A stretch of DNA of 64,000 bases. Origin: NC2004 sp050874905 (GTDB lineage: Bacteria > Bacillota > Clostridia > Lachnospirales > Lachnospiraceae). The DNA is taken from assembly GCA_050874905.1 (NCBI GenBank), contig JBNMLP010000003.1, positions 62,001 through 126,000 of the forward strand, read 5' to 3'. This document shows, one piece after another, positions 35,118 to 44,562 of the stretch. Numbering within the stretch: the stretch's first letter is position 1; every line of letters starts with the position of its first letter. A program made the translations under genes and the position numbers. A model generated the notes under the pieces. The model was given only the letters and a program-made list of their open reading frames with translations, was not told the DNA's origin and did no database searches.

Positions 35118-35971
35118 GAAAAGTATTTTTCTTTGATCGGTGTGACCGGCATTGGTTGTCCGGTCCAAAGTTCGAATGCTTCTGCTCCCTGATATAAGAG
35201 CATATACAGTCCATTGCAGGTGGCAGCACCGTGTTTTTTTGCTTCTTCCATCAGCCGTGTGGTTCTTGGGTTATAGATGATATCGGAAACGATCAGACCG
35301 GGATGCAGCATAGAAGGATCGCTTAATGGACAGGCATCTTCATTCGGAGCCATGCCAACCGGAGTGGCATTGGTCAAAATAGCAGCATCCTGTAAGAGCT
35401 GCCGCAGCGTCTGTGTATCCTCCAGAGCACAAGTATCGACCAGACAGCTTGTTTTCTGACAGAGCGTATCGGCAAGCTTCTGTGCTTTCTGGAACGATTT
35501 GCCGGCACGATTTACGATCGTGATCCGCTTGAGTCCGTCTAATGCAGCCTGTACCGCAATCGCAGTCGCTGCTCCGCCGCCGCCAAGCAGTACCATATGC
35601 TTTCCGGTGAGATCATATCCGGCATCTGCGACGGCCCGCATGTACCCTGTCCCATCGGTGTTGTGGGCAAGTAGTCTGCCATTTTCCACTACGACAGTAT
35701 TTACGGCACCAATCAGTGAAGCGGCCGTAGATACTTCGTCGGCCAGTTCAAACATACGTGTTTTGTCCGGCATGGTGAGGTTGAAGCCTCTTACATTCAT
35801 GACACGGAAGGCATCGGTCACACATTTTAAATCCTCTGTTCCCACATCAAAACACAGATAGCGGTAGTCCAGTCCCAACAGGCGGAATGCTTCATTGTGC
35901 ATCAGTGGGGAAATGCTGTGAGATACCGGGCTGCCGAGCAGACCGGTCAGGCGGGTAGTCCCTGTGATCAT
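35114..35971 (-). CDS. aroE: Shikimate dehydrogenase
   Basis: Reduces 3-dehydroshikimate with NADPH. 285 residues. Substrate motif SHSISPLMHN near residue 17, catalytic Lys70 in NLTMPDK, NTDGTGY, the NADP loop LGGGGAATAIAVQAA, and the C-terminal NGLYMLLYQGAEAFELWTG. A longer start at 35989 is in frame, but the AAGGA ribosome site lies between it and ATG 35971. It is a single gene on the minus strand, convergent with the small membrane gene and divergent from the BspA-like gene. Confidence 0.96.
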   Translation of the reverse strand: MITGTTRLTGLLGSPVSHSISPLMHNEAFRLLGLDYRYLCFDVGTEDLKCVTDAFRVMNVRGFNLTMPDKTRMFELADEVSTAASLIGAVNTVVVENGRLLAHNTDGTGYMRAVADAGYDLTGKHMVLLGGGGAATAIAVQAALDGLKRITIVNRAGKSFQKAQKLADTLCQKTSCLVDTCALEDTQTLRQLLQDAAILTNATPVGMAPNEDACPLSDPSMLHPGLIVSDIIYNPRTTRLMEEAKKHGAATCNGLYMLLYQGAEAFELWTGQPMPVTPIKEKYFS

Positions 35972-36006
35972 ATCAGTTCCTTCTTTCATTTTGTATTCTA
36001 AGCATC

Positions 36007-36015
36007 AGTATAGCA
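36007..36015 (-). promoter_or_regulatory. Extended -10 promoter of aroE
   Basis: On the minus strand TGCTATACT, 36 bases before the aroE start. No good -35 box is seen. Confidence 0.6.
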
Positions 36016-36100
36016 TAGATGCGCGCAGGAAAAAAAGTGCAAATGAAACAAGATGCCAGAAATCACCAGTGGGACAGCCGTATTTTCGTGAAAACTACAG

Positions 36101-36129
36101 TTGCGCCGGCAAAAAAATATCAGTATAAT
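36101..36129 (+). promoter_or_regulatory. Promoter of the BspA-like surface protein gene
   Basis: TTGCGC (36101-36106), 17-nt spacer, TATAAT (36124-36129), 53 bases before the start. Confidence 0.75.
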
Positions 36130-36181
36130 CAGTAGCAGAGAACTATTGTTAGAAAAGATAACAGAAATGGAGGAAGAAAAC

Positions 36182-37582
36182 GTGAAAAAAACAGGAAAAA
36201 TAATGATTTTCAGTATTGTACTTCTGGGATGTATGCTGGGCTTTTTGTCCCGCAGCGGTGCCGAGGAGGTCTACCAATATGAGGCAAATGCGGACGGGAC
36301 ATTGACCATTACCGGAATGAATACGAAAGAGGAGAATGTAATGATCCCTGAAACAATCGGAGACAAGACGGTCACAGCGGTCGCAGCTAAGGCATTTTAT
36401 GGTGCAGATATGGCGACGGTTTCCATCCCGGCTTCTGTGAAAACAATCGGAGCACAGGCATTTCAGTATTGTACCAAGCTGACTACGGTAACCTTTGCTG
36501 AGACGGGACTCACCGGTATTGGAAAGGAAGCATTTTCCAACTGTAAAGCAGTCAAAGAGATCACTCTTCCGGTATCCGTAGAAACGGTAGCAGACGGAGC
36601 ATTTTCCAATATGGGCAAATTGATGCTGACTTCTTCTGCACTAACAACCACTTATGGAAAGAATGTATTTCAAAAGACGACACTTTCCGAAGTGACACTG
36701 ATGCAGTCTGCAACGCTTTATGATTACGTAAAAAGCAGTGCAAAGAAGATCAGCTATATCGGGGCTTATTTTGATTCCCTGAGCCAGGAGGTACTGGTAG
36801 GAGGACAGCAGGACTTAAAGCTGAAACAGGCGGAGGGACAGACCATAGTCTGGACATCATCCAACGATGCCGTTGCCAGCGTGGAAAATGGTATTGTAAC
36901 GGCCAAAAAAGCCGGAACAGTAAAGATCAAGGCACAGATGGAGACACAGACACTTACCGTTACGGTAACCGTAAAAAATCTGTCCATCAGTGAGAAGAGT
37001 ATTACTCTGACCAAAGGATTTTCTAAAACACTTTCCGTAAAACATGCCAAACAGGTTAAGTGGAGCAGCTCGAACAAAAAGGTGGCATCGGTGTCTTCCA
37101 AGGGAAAAGTGACCGGAAAGAAAGAGGGAGGCGCGACTGTAACAGCAAAAGTGGGAGCAGCTTCTTATAAATGTAAGGTAAGGGTTGTGAAAAACAGGCA
37201 GAAGTTTTCTGCTTATTCCAAAAACGGTTACAGCTACAATTCCGGTGTGATCGGCTTTTCTTCCATTGAGAAAACCAAGAACGGCTACCGTCTGAAAGGA
37301 CATTTTATCAATGGAACGAAGCATAAGATCCAGTACATCAAAGGAATTACGGTGGTAGTCAAGGATGGAAACAAAGTGGTTGCGAAACGGTACTATTCCA
37401 AATTGAACTTAAATACCCCGCAGCGTGCAAGCAAAGCATTGACCTTTACCTTTACTGGTTCCAATGTAAAACGCAAAAATGTAGATCTTCGTAATTGCGT
37501 GATCCTGCCGATGACACAGGGTGGAAAATACTTCTATGAAACAACTAAAACGGTAGAGGTGGAAGTCCCTGCCGGACAGTAG
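36182..37582 (+). CDS. Secreted BspA-like leucine-rich repeat protein with Ig-like (Big_2) domains
   Basis: 466 residues. An N-terminal signal sequence (~1-28, cleavage likely after SGA) is followed by BspA/LRR_5 repeats (~40-205: KAFYGADMATVSIPASVKTIG, AFQYCTKLTTVTF, AFSNCKAVKEITLP), two Big_2 Ig-like repeats (~215-365: NDAVASVENGIVTAKKAGTV, NKKVASVSSKGKVTGKKEGG), and a C-terminal beta-rich domain of ~100 residues. No LPXTG anchor. It is likely a surface or secreted adhesion-type protein. The start is GTG 36182 behind GGAGGA; the frame opens earlier at a TTG that is part of the promoter. Confidence 0.88.
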   Translation: MKKTGKIMIFSIVLLGCMLGFLSRSGAEEVYQYEANADGTLTITGMNTKEENVMIPETIGDKTVTAVAAKAFYGADMATVSIPASVKTIGAQAFQYCTKLTTVTFAETGLTGIGKEAFSNCKAVKEITLPVSVETVADGAFSNMGKLMLTSSALTTTYGKNVFQKTTLSEVTLMQSATLYDYVKSSAKKISYIGAYFDSLSQEVLVGGQQDLKLKQAEGQTIVWTSSNDAVASVENGIVTAKKAGTVKIKAQMETQTLTVTVTVKNLSISEKSITLTKGFSKTLSVKHAKQVKWSSSNKKVASVSSKGKVTGKKEGGATVTAKVGAASYKCKVRVVKNRQKFSAYSKNGYSYNSGVIGFSSIEKTKNGYRLKGHFINGTKHKIQYIKGITVVVKDGNKVVAKRYYSKLNLNTPQRASKALTFTFTGSNVKRKNVDLRNCVILPMTQGGKYFYETTKTVEVEVPAGQ

Positions 37583-37606
37583 CAACGGTACTTTGGACAG
37601 AAAAAG

Positions 37607-37635
37607 TTGAAATAAGGCAAAAAATGTTATATGAT
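37607..37635 (+). promoter_or_regulatory. Promoter of the leuB-ilvD-ilvB run
   Basis: TTGAAA (37607-37612), 17-nt spacer, TATGAT (37630-37635). The ~55-base leader contains one small hairpin (GGATTC/GAATCT, 37651-37667); no T-box or leader peptide is seen. Confidence 0.78.
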
Positions 37636-37696
37636 ATAGATTAAATGGGCGGATTCTACCCGAATCTGTAACGGATAACGAAAGGGATGAAACAGA

Positions 37697-38779
37697 ATGG
37701 AATTTAAAATTGGAGTCATTAAAGGGGACGGTATCGGACCAGAGATCGTGACCGAGGCAATGAAAGTATTGGATCGTGTTGCAGACAAGTTTGGTCATAC
37801 GTTTCACTATGAGCAGCTTTTGATGGGGGGTGCCTCGATCGACGTACACGGGATTCCGCTTACGGATGAAACGATCGCAGCAGCAAAGGCATCGGATGCT
37901 GTATTAATGGGATCCATTGGTGGAAATACAGCAACTTCTCCATGGTATAAATTAGAACCATCCAAACGGCCGGAGGCAGGACTTTTAAAGATCAGAAAAG
38001 AACTGAACTTATTTGCCAACTTACGTCCGGCATATCTTTATGAGGAGCTTAAGGATGCTTGTCCACTTCGTTCGGATATCAGTGCAGACGGGTTTGATAT
38101 GATGATCATGCGGGAGCTGACCGGAGGTCTTTACTTTGGCGAGCGCAGCACCGGCATGGAAAATGGTGTGATGACGGCACATGACAATCTGACTTACACA
38201 GAGCCGGAGATCCGCCGTATCGCGATCCGCGGATTTGATATTGCCAGAAAGAGAAGAAAGAAAGTAACAAGTGTAGATAAGGCAAATGTATTGGATTCTT
38301 CCAGATTATGGCGCAAGGTAGTCGAAGAGGTTGCCAAAGATTATCCGGATGTTGCCTATGAGCATATGCTGGTAGATAACTGCGCGATGCAGATCGTCCG
38401 GAATCCGGCACAGTTTGATGTGATCTTAACGGAGAACATGTTTGGTGACATTTTATCGGATGAGGCAGCTATGGTAACAGGCTCTCTCGGTATGTTATCA
38501 TCAGCCAGTCTGAATGAGACCAAGTTTGGTCTTTATGAGCCAAGCCATGGTTCTGCGCCGGATATCGCAGGACAGAATATTGCCAATCCGATCGCCACAG
38601 TGCTTTCGGCTGCGATGATGCTTCGCTTCTCCTTTGATCTGGATGAGGAAGCAGACGCAATTGAGAATGCAGTTAAGGCGGTATTAAAAGAGGGCTACCG
38701 CACCGGCGATATTTACTCCGAGGGTATGAAGAAGGTATCCTGTAGTGAAATGGGTGACGAGATCACCAAGCGTATATAA
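37697..38779 (+). CDS. leuB: 3-isopropylmalate dehydrogenase
   Basis: Oxidative decarboxylation of 3-isopropylmalate in leucine synthesis. 360 residues. GDGIGPEIV near residue 10, MRELTGGLYFGERS (substrate Arg) near residue 140, and NMFGDILSDEAAMVTGSLGMLSSAS plus GSAPDIAGQNIANP at the NAD/metal site. leuA and leuCD are not in the window; ilvD and ilvB follow instead, so the leucine genes are split. Confidence 0.96.
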   Translation: MEFKIGVIKGDGIGPEIVTEAMKVLDRVADKFGHTFHYEQLLMGGASIDVHGIPLTDETIAAAKASDAVLMGSIGGNTATSPWYKLEPSKRPEAGLLKIRKELNLFANLRPAYLYEELKDACPLRSDISADGFDMMIMRELTGGLYFGERSTGMENGVMTAHDNLTYTEPEIRRIAIRGFDIARKRRKKVTSVDKANVLDSSRLWRKVVEEVAKDYPDVAYEHMLVDNCAMQIVRNPAQFDVILTENMFGDILSDEAAMVTGSLGMLSSASLNETKFGLYEPSHGSAPDIAGQNIANPIATVLSAAMMLRFSFDLDEEADAIENAVKAVLKEGYRTGDIYSEGMKKVSCSEMGDEITKRI

Positions 38780-38824
38780 GAAGCAAACAGAAATAAAAAG
38801 ATATAGTATAAGGCAGGTAAGAAT

Positions 38825-40498
38825 ATGAAGAGTGATAATGTAAGAAAAGGTATGCAGCAGGCACCGCATCGTTCCCTGTTTAACGCACTGGGAATGACAA
38901 AAGAAGAGATGGAGAAACCATTAGTTGGTATTGTTTCCTCTTACAATGAGATTGTACCGGGACATATGAATCTGGATAAGATCGTAGAAGCTGTAAAATT
39001 AGGTGTTGCCATGGCAGGTGGTACGCCGGTAGTATTTCCGGCGATCGCAGTATGTGATGGAATCGCCATGGGACATATCGGTATGAAATATTCCTTAGTG
39101 ACCAGAGATCTGATCGCAGACTCTACGGAAGCAATGGCGCAGGCACATCAGTTTGATGCACTGGTTATGGTTCCAAACTGTGATAAGAATGTACCGGGAC
39201 TTCTGATGGCGGCCGCACGTGTCAACGTTCCGACGGTATTTGTTAGTGGTGGTCCAATGTTAGCCGGACATGTGAAAGGCCATAAGAGAAGCTTATCCTC
39301 TATGTTTGAGGCAGTGGGTTCTTATGCTGCCGGATCAATGACCGCAGAGGATGTAGAAGAATTTGAGAACAAAGTATGCCCGACCTGTGGTTCCTGTTCC
39401 GGTATGTATACCGCAAACAGCATGAACTGTCTGACTGAGGTGCTTGGTATGGGACTTCGTGGAAATGGAACAATCCCGGCAGTATATTCTGAGCGTATCA
39501 AGCTTGCAAAGCATGCTGGTATGGCAGTAATGGAAATGTACCGTAAGAATATCCGCCCAAGAGACATTATGACAAAGGATGCGATCATGAATGCATTGAC
39601 CGTTGATATGGCATTGGGATGTTCCACAAACAGTATGTTGCATTTACCTGCGATCGCACATGAGATCGGATGGGATTTCGATATCAAGTTTGCAAATGAG
39701 ATCAGTGCAAAGACACCGAACCTTTGTCATCTGGCACCAGCCGGTCCAACCTATATGGAGGACTTAAATGAGGCAGGCGGTGTATATGCCGTAATGAAAG
39801 AATTAGAGGAGATCGGTCTGCTCAATACAGACTGTATGACCGTAACCGGAAAGACAGTAGGCGAGAACATCAAAAACGCAGTCAACCGCAATCCGGAAGT
39901 GATCCGTACCGTGGACAACGCTTACTCAAAGACAGGTGGATTAGCTGTATTAAGTGGTAACCTTGCTCCGGATGGAAGCGTTGTAAAACGTTCCGCAGTG
40001 GTACCGGAGATGCTGAAGCATGAAGGACCTGCTCGTGTATTTGACTGTGAGGAAGATGCGATCGCTGCGATCAAGGGCGGCAAGATCGTAGAAGGCGATG
40101 TGGTTGTCATCCGTTACGAGGGACCAAAGGGAGGTCCTGGTATGCGTGAGATGTTAAATCCAACCTCAGCGATTGCCGGTATGGGATTAGGTTCCAGCGT
40201 GGCATTGATCACAGATGGACGTTTCTCCGGTGCAAGCCGTGGAGCATCTATTGGTCATGTGTCACCGGAGGCAGCAGTTGGCGGTCCGATCGCGTTAGTA
40301 GAAGAAGGCGACATCATTTCCATCGACATTGATAACCTGAGCCTGAATCTGCAGGTTTCTGATGAAGAACTGGCAGAAAGAAAAGCAAAATGGCAGCCAA
40401 GAGAACCAAAGGTTACAACCGGATATTTAGCACGTTATGCAGCGATGGTAACAAGCGGCAACCGTGGTGCGATCTTAGAGGTGCCAAAGGCAAAATAG
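38825..40498 (+). CDS. ilvD: Dihydroxyacid dehydratase
   Basis: Fe-S dehydratase giving the 2-keto acids of valine and isoleucine. 557 residues, full length. Cluster and metal motifs: NCDKNVPG near residue 120, CPTCGSCSGMYTANSMNC near residue 190, GRFSGASRGASIGHVSPEA near the C-terminus. It lies between leuB and ilvB, with 32 bases to ilvB. Confidence 0.97.
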   Translation: MKSDNVRKGMQQAPHRSLFNALGMTKEEMEKPLVGIVSSYNEIVPGHMNLDKIVEAVKLGVAMAGGTPVVFPAIAVCDGIAMGHIGMKYSLVTRDLIADSTEAMAQAHQFDALVMVPNCDKNVPGLLMAAARVNVPTVFVSGGPMLAGHVKGHKRSLSSMFEAVGSYAAGSMTAEDVEEFENKVCPTCGSCSGMYTANSMNCLTEVLGMGLRGNGTIPAVYSERIKLAKHAGMAVMEMYRKNIRPRDIMTKDAIMNALTVDMALGCSTNSMLHLPAIAHEIGWDFDIKFANEISAKTPNLCHLAPAGPTYMEDLNEAGGVYAVMKELEEIGLLNTDCMTVTGKTVGENIKNAVNRNPEVIRTVDNAYSKTGGLAVLSGNLAPDGSVVKRSAVVPEMLKHEGPARVFDCEEDAIAAIKGGKIVEGDVVVIRYEGPKGGPGMREMLNPTSAIAGMGLGSSVALITDGRFSGASRGASIGHVSPEAAVGGPIALVEEGDIISIDIDNLSLNLQVSDEELAERKAKWQPREPKVTTGYLARYAAMVTSGNRGAILEVPKAK

Positions 40499-40530
40499 AA
40501 AACAGGCAGATGCAATAGAGGAGAAAACAG

Positions 40531-42222
40531 ATGAAACAGTTAACTGGATCAGAGATTGTAATTGAATGTTTAAAAGAGCAGGGGGTAGACACTGTATTTG
40601 GCTATCCTGGTGGTGCGATTTTAAATATTTATGATGAGCTTTATAAGCATGAAGATGAGATTCATCATGTGTTGACCTCGCATGAGCAGGGGGCGGCACA
40701 TGCAGCAGATGGATATGCCAGAGCAACCGGAAAAGTAGGCGTATGTATGGCGACTTCCGGACCGGGTGCTACCAATCTGGTGACCGGTATTGCAACAGCG
40801 CAGATGGATTCCATTCCACTTGTTGCGATCACCGCAAATGTAGGTGTTCCACTGCTTGGAAAAGACAGCTTTCAGGAGATCGATATTGCTGGTGTTGTGA
40901 TGCCGATCACCAAGCACAGTTTTATTGTAAAGGATGTAAAGGATTTAGCCGATACGATCCGCAAGGCATTTAAGATTGCAAAAACCGGACGTCCGGGTCC
41001 GGTGCTTGTCGATATTCCAAAGGATGTCACAGCAAATAAAACAGACTATACGCCAAAAACACCGGAGCCGATCGCACGCTCGACGGAGCAGATCCGTGGA
41101 AAGGACATCGACAAAGCCGTAGAGATGATCCAGAAGGCGAAAAAGCCAATGATCATGGTAGGCGGCGGTGCTGTCATTTCCGGCGCACAGTCAGAACTGA
41201 AAGAATTTGTAGATAAAATTGATGCTCCGGTATGTGATACCCTGATGGGAAAAGGCGCATTTGACGGAACAGATCCACGGTATACCGGTATGGTTGGTAT
41301 GCATGGTACAAAGGCATCAAACTTAAGCGTAGTAGATTGTGATCTGCTGATCGTAATGGGAGCACGTTTCTCAGATCGTGTAACCGGAAATGCTTCCAAA
41401 TTTGCAAAGAAAGCAAAGATCCTTCAGATCGATGTTGATCCGGCAGAGATCAACAAAAATGTGAAAGTACATGCCAGCATCGTCGGGGATGTAAAGAGTG
41501 TACTGGAAATGTTAAATCATAAGATCACCAAGCCGTTGAAGCATGAGGCGTGGATGGAAAAGGTGCAGAACCTGATGAAAGAATATCCGCTTCATTATTC
41601 TGAGACCGGACTTTGCGGTCCTTCGATCATGGAGTCGATCTACCGCCAGACGGACGGAAAAGCGATCATCACGACCGATGTCGGACAGCATCAGATGTGG
41701 GCAGCACAGTATTATAAATACTCCAAGCCTAGAACACTGATCACCTCCGGTGGACTGGGAACGATGGGCTATGGTATCGGTGCCTGCATCGGAGCCAAGT
41801 ATGGCAAGCCGGATCAGGTATGTATCAACATTGCCGGAGATGGATGCTTCCGTATGAATATGCAGGAGATCATGACGGCAGCCCGCTATAACGTACCGAT
41901 CATTGAAGTGGTTATCAACAACCATGTACTTGGCATGGTACGTCAGTGGCAGACATTGTTCTATGGCGAACGCTATTCCAATACAGTATTAGAAGATAAA
42001 GCAGACTTTGCAAAAATTGCAGAGGCAATGGGGGCGACCGGATATACGGTAACGACCCAGCAGGAATTTGATGACGCATTCAAAAAGGCGTTAGAGGCAG
42101 ATGGTCCGGTTGTGATCGATGCCCAGATCGGTAAGGATGATAAAGTATTCCCTATGGTTCCGGGTGGAGCAACCTTAGAAGAAGTATTCGATGGTGACGA
42201 TCTGGCGAAACAGACAAAGTAA
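40531..42222 (+). CDS. ilvB: Acetolactate synthase, large catalytic subunit
   Basis: ThDP- and FAD-dependent first step of branched-chain amino acid synthesis. 563 residues. Catalytic Glu region SHEQGAAHAADGYARATG near residue 50, GKDSFQEIDI, and the ThDP motif GDGCFRMNMQE...NNHVLGMVRQWQ near residue 440-475. The regulatory subunit ilvN lies 15 kb upstream in its own unit, so the two subunits are not translationally coupled. serC follows after 26 bases. Confidence 0.97.
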   Translation: MKQLTGSEIVIECLKEQGVDTVFGYPGGAILNIYDELYKHEDEIHHVLTSHEQGAAHAADGYARATGKVGVCMATSGPGATNLVTGIATAQMDSIPLVAITANVGVPLLGKDSFQEIDIAGVVMPITKHSFIVKDVKDLADTIRKAFKIAKTGRPGPVLVDIPKDVTANKTDYTPKTPEPIARSTEQIRGKDIDKAVEMIQKAKKPMIMVGGGAVISGAQSELKEFVDKIDAPVCDTLMGKGAFDGTDPRYTGMVGMHGTKASNLSVVDCDLLIVMGARFSDRVTGNASKFAKKAKILQIDVDPAEINKNVKVHASIVGDVKSVLEMLNHKITKPLKHEAWMEKVQNLMKEYPLHYSETGLCGPSIMESIYRQTDGKAIITTDVGQHQMWAAQYYKYSKPRTLITSGGLGTMGYGIGACIGAKYGKPDQVCINIAGDGCFRMNMQEIMTAARYNVPIIEVVINNHVLGMVRQWQTLFYGERYSNTVLEDKADFAKIAEAMGATGYTVTTQQEFDDAFKKALEADGPVVIDAQIGKDDKVFPMVPGGATLEEVFDGDDLAKQTK

Positions 42223-42248
42223 GTTATATAAAAGGAGGAAGATATAAA

Positions 42249-43331
42249 ATGGCAAGAGTGTATAACTTTTCAGCAGGACCTTCTATGTTACCGGTAGAAG
42301 TGTTACAGGAAGCAGCAGATGAGATGCTTGATTACAATGGAACAGGCATGAGCGTAATGGAGATGAGCCACCGCTCGAAAGCATTTGAGGAGATCATTGA
42401 ATCGGCAGAGCAGGATTTAAGAGACCTGATGAACATTCCGGACAATTACAAGGTATTGTTCTTACAGGGCGGAGCTTCCCAGCAGTTCTCGGCAATCCCA
42501 ATGAACCTGATGAAAAACGGTGTAGCAGACTACATCATTACAGGTCAGTGGGCAAAGAAGGCATATCAGGAAGCAGCAAGATACGGAAAAGCAAATAAGA
42601 TTGCAAGTTCAGAGGATAAGACCTTCTCGTACATTCCGGATTGTTCGGATCTTCCGATTTCAGAGGATGCTGATTATGTATACATTTGTCATAACAACAC
42701 CATCTATGGAACAACCTTCAAGAAGCTTCCAAATACAAAAGGCAAGATCTTAGTGGCAGATATGTCATCTGACATTTTATCCCAGCCTGTAAATGTAAGC
42801 GACTATGGTCTGATCTATTTTGGTGTACAAAAGAACGTAGGACCTGCCGGCGTGGTTGTTGTTATCATCCGTGAGGATCTGATCCGTGACGATGTTATGG
42901 AAGGAACTCCAACAATGTTAAAATACAAGACACAGGCAGACGCCAATTCTTTATATAACACCCCACCTGCTTATGGCATTTACATTTGCGGTAAGGTATT
43001 CAAGCACTTAAAGAAATTAGGCGGTTTGGAGAAGATGAAAGAGATCAACGAAAAGAAAGCAAAGATCTTATATGATTTCTTAGATTCTTCCAAGCTCTTT
43101 AAGGGTACCGTGGTTCCGGAGGATCGTTCTTTGATGAATGTTCCATTTGTAACCGGAGATAAAGATATGGATGCCAAGTTTGTAAAAGAAGCAACAGAGG
43201 CTGGCTTTGTGAACTTAAAGGGACACAGAACCGTTGGTGGTATGCGTGCTTCCATCTACAATGCAATGCCGATCGAAGGTGTAGAGAAGTTAGTTGCATT
43301 CATGAAGAAGTTTGAAGAAGAGAACGCATAA
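42249..43331 (+). CDS. serC: Phosphoserine aminotransferase
   Basis: PLP enzyme converting 3-phosphohydroxypyruvate to phosphoserine. 360 residues. NFSAGPSMLPVEVL at the start, GGASQQFSAIPMNL near residue 76, ADMSSDILSQPVNV with the PLP lysine in FGVQKNVGPAG near residue 198, and the C-terminal GGMRASIYNAMP. AAAGGAGG precedes the ATG. It is followed by serA, giving two serine steps in a row. Confidence 0.97.
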   Translation: MARVYNFSAGPSMLPVEVLQEAADEMLDYNGTGMSVMEMSHRSKAFEEIIESAEQDLRDLMNIPDNYKVLFLQGGASQQFSAIPMNLMKNGVADYIITGQWAKKAYQEAARYGKANKIASSEDKTFSYIPDCSDLPISEDADYVYICHNNTIYGTTFKKLPNTKGKILVADMSSDILSQPVNVSDYGLIYFGVQKNVGPAGVVVVIIREDLIRDDVMEGTPTMLKYKTQADANSLYNTPPAYGIYICGKVFKHLKKLGGLEKMKEINEKKAKILYDFLDSSKLFKGTVVPEDRSLMNVPFVTGDKDMDAKFVKEATEAGFVNLKGHRTVGGMRASIYNAMPIEGVEKLVAFMKKFEEENA

Positions 43332-43367
43332 AATAAGGTTAGATGCAGAGAATAAGGAGACATAAAA

Positions 43368-44531
43368 ATGGTTAAGGTAAATTGTTTAAATCCTATCGCA
43401 GCCTGCGGTACGGATCTGTTTAATGAGCAGTATGAAATGACAGAGGAATTCAGTGAAGCAAATGCAGTGCTTGTCAGAAGTGCATCCATGCATGAGCTTA
43501 CCCTTTCCGATAACTTAGCTGCTATTGCACGTGCCGGTGCAGGTGTCAACAACATTCCTCTGGATGCCTGTGCAGAAAAGGGAATTGTTGTATTTAATAC
43601 ACCGGGTGCCAATGCTAACGGTGTAAAAGAGCTTGTAGTAGCCGGTCTTATGTTAGCTTCCCGTGATTTAATGGGTGGATATAACTGGGTAAAAGAAAAT
43701 GCTTCCGATGAAAACATCGCAAAGATGGTAGAGAAGCAGAAAAAACAGTATGCCGGAAATGAGATCTCCGGTAAGAAATTAGGTGTGATCGGACTGGGAG
43801 CGATCGGTGCAAAGGTTGCCAATATTGCGTTCCGTCTTGGTATGGAAGTATATGGTTATGATCCATTTGTATCAATCGATGCTGCATGGTCATTATCCCG
43901 TCATATCAAACATATCACCAATATCGAGGACATTTACAAAGAGTGTGATTACATCACCATACACGTACCTGCATTAAAGGATACGATCGGAATGCTCAAC
44001 AAAGACGCATTTGCACTGATGCATGACGGTATGAAGATCTTGAACTTCTCCCGTGATACTTTAGTAAATGATGCAGATATGAAGGAAGCACTGGCAAGCG
44101 GAAGAGTGGCAAAATATGTAACCGATTTCCCAAATCCGGCTATTGCAGGATTGGACAATGTTATTACACTTCCACATCTGGGAGCTTCTACCGAGGAATC
44201 CGAAGATAACTGTGCGATCATGGCAGTGAAAGAGATCATGGATTACATGGAGAATGGTAACATTAAGAATTCTGTCAACTACCCTGCCTGCGATATGGGC
44301 GTATGTGACAGTGCCGCAAGAATTGCGATCAACCATAAGAACATTCCGAACATGATCACCCAGTTTACAAAGGTATTTGCAGACCAGAATATCAATGTAA
44401 CCAATATGATCTCCAAAAGCCGCGGCGACTGGGCATATTGTATGCTTGACTTAGATGGTGTTCCGGCAGATACATTAGTAGAAGCATTAAAGAGTATTGA
44501 CGGCGTAGTAAAGGTACGTGTGATCAAATAG
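43368..44531 (+). CDS. serA: D-3-phosphoglycerate dehydrogenase (short, ACT-containing)
   Basis: First step of serine synthesis. 387 residues. Lid/substrate region RAGAGVNNIPLD, Rossmann loop LGVIGLGAIGAKVAN near residue 145, LNFSRDTLVNDADM, catalytic His in LPHLGASTEESEDN near residue 270. A C-terminal ACT domain (~320-387) lies directly after the catalytic part, without the intervening domain of long SerA proteins; serine feedback is plausible. Cotranscription with serC is likely. Confidence 0.95.
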   Translation: MVKVNCLNPIAACGTDLFNEQYEMTEEFSEANAVLVRSASMHELTLSDNLAAIARAGAGVNNIPLDACAEKGIVVFNTPGANANGVKELVVAGLMLASRDLMGGYNWVKENASDENIAKMVEKQKKQYAGNEISGKKLGVIGLGAIGAKVANIAFRLGMEVYGYDPFVSIDAAWSLSRHIKHITNIEDIYKECDYITIHVPALKDTIGMLNKDAFALMHDGMKILNFSRDTLVNDADMKEALASGRVAKYVTDFPNPAIAGLDNVITLPHLGASTEESEDNCAIMAVKEIMDYMENGNIKNSVNYPACDMGVCDSAARIAINHKNIPNMITQFTKVFADQNINVTNMISKSRGDWAYCMLDLDGVPADTLVEALKSIDGVVKVRVIK

Positions 44532-44562
44532 AACCGACAGAATCAATAGAAAAGGAGAGCGG

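Noticed and set aside
36182..36270. Lipobox (LLGC) in the BspA-like protein
   Set aside because: The cysteine lies inside the hydrophobic core rather than at its end, and a normal cleavage site (SGA) follows, so an ordinary signal peptide is preferred.
37636..37696. T-box or leader-peptide attenuator before leuB
   Set aside because: The leader is ~55 bases with one 6-bp hairpin, no TGGNCC-type T-box core and no leucine-rich short frame.
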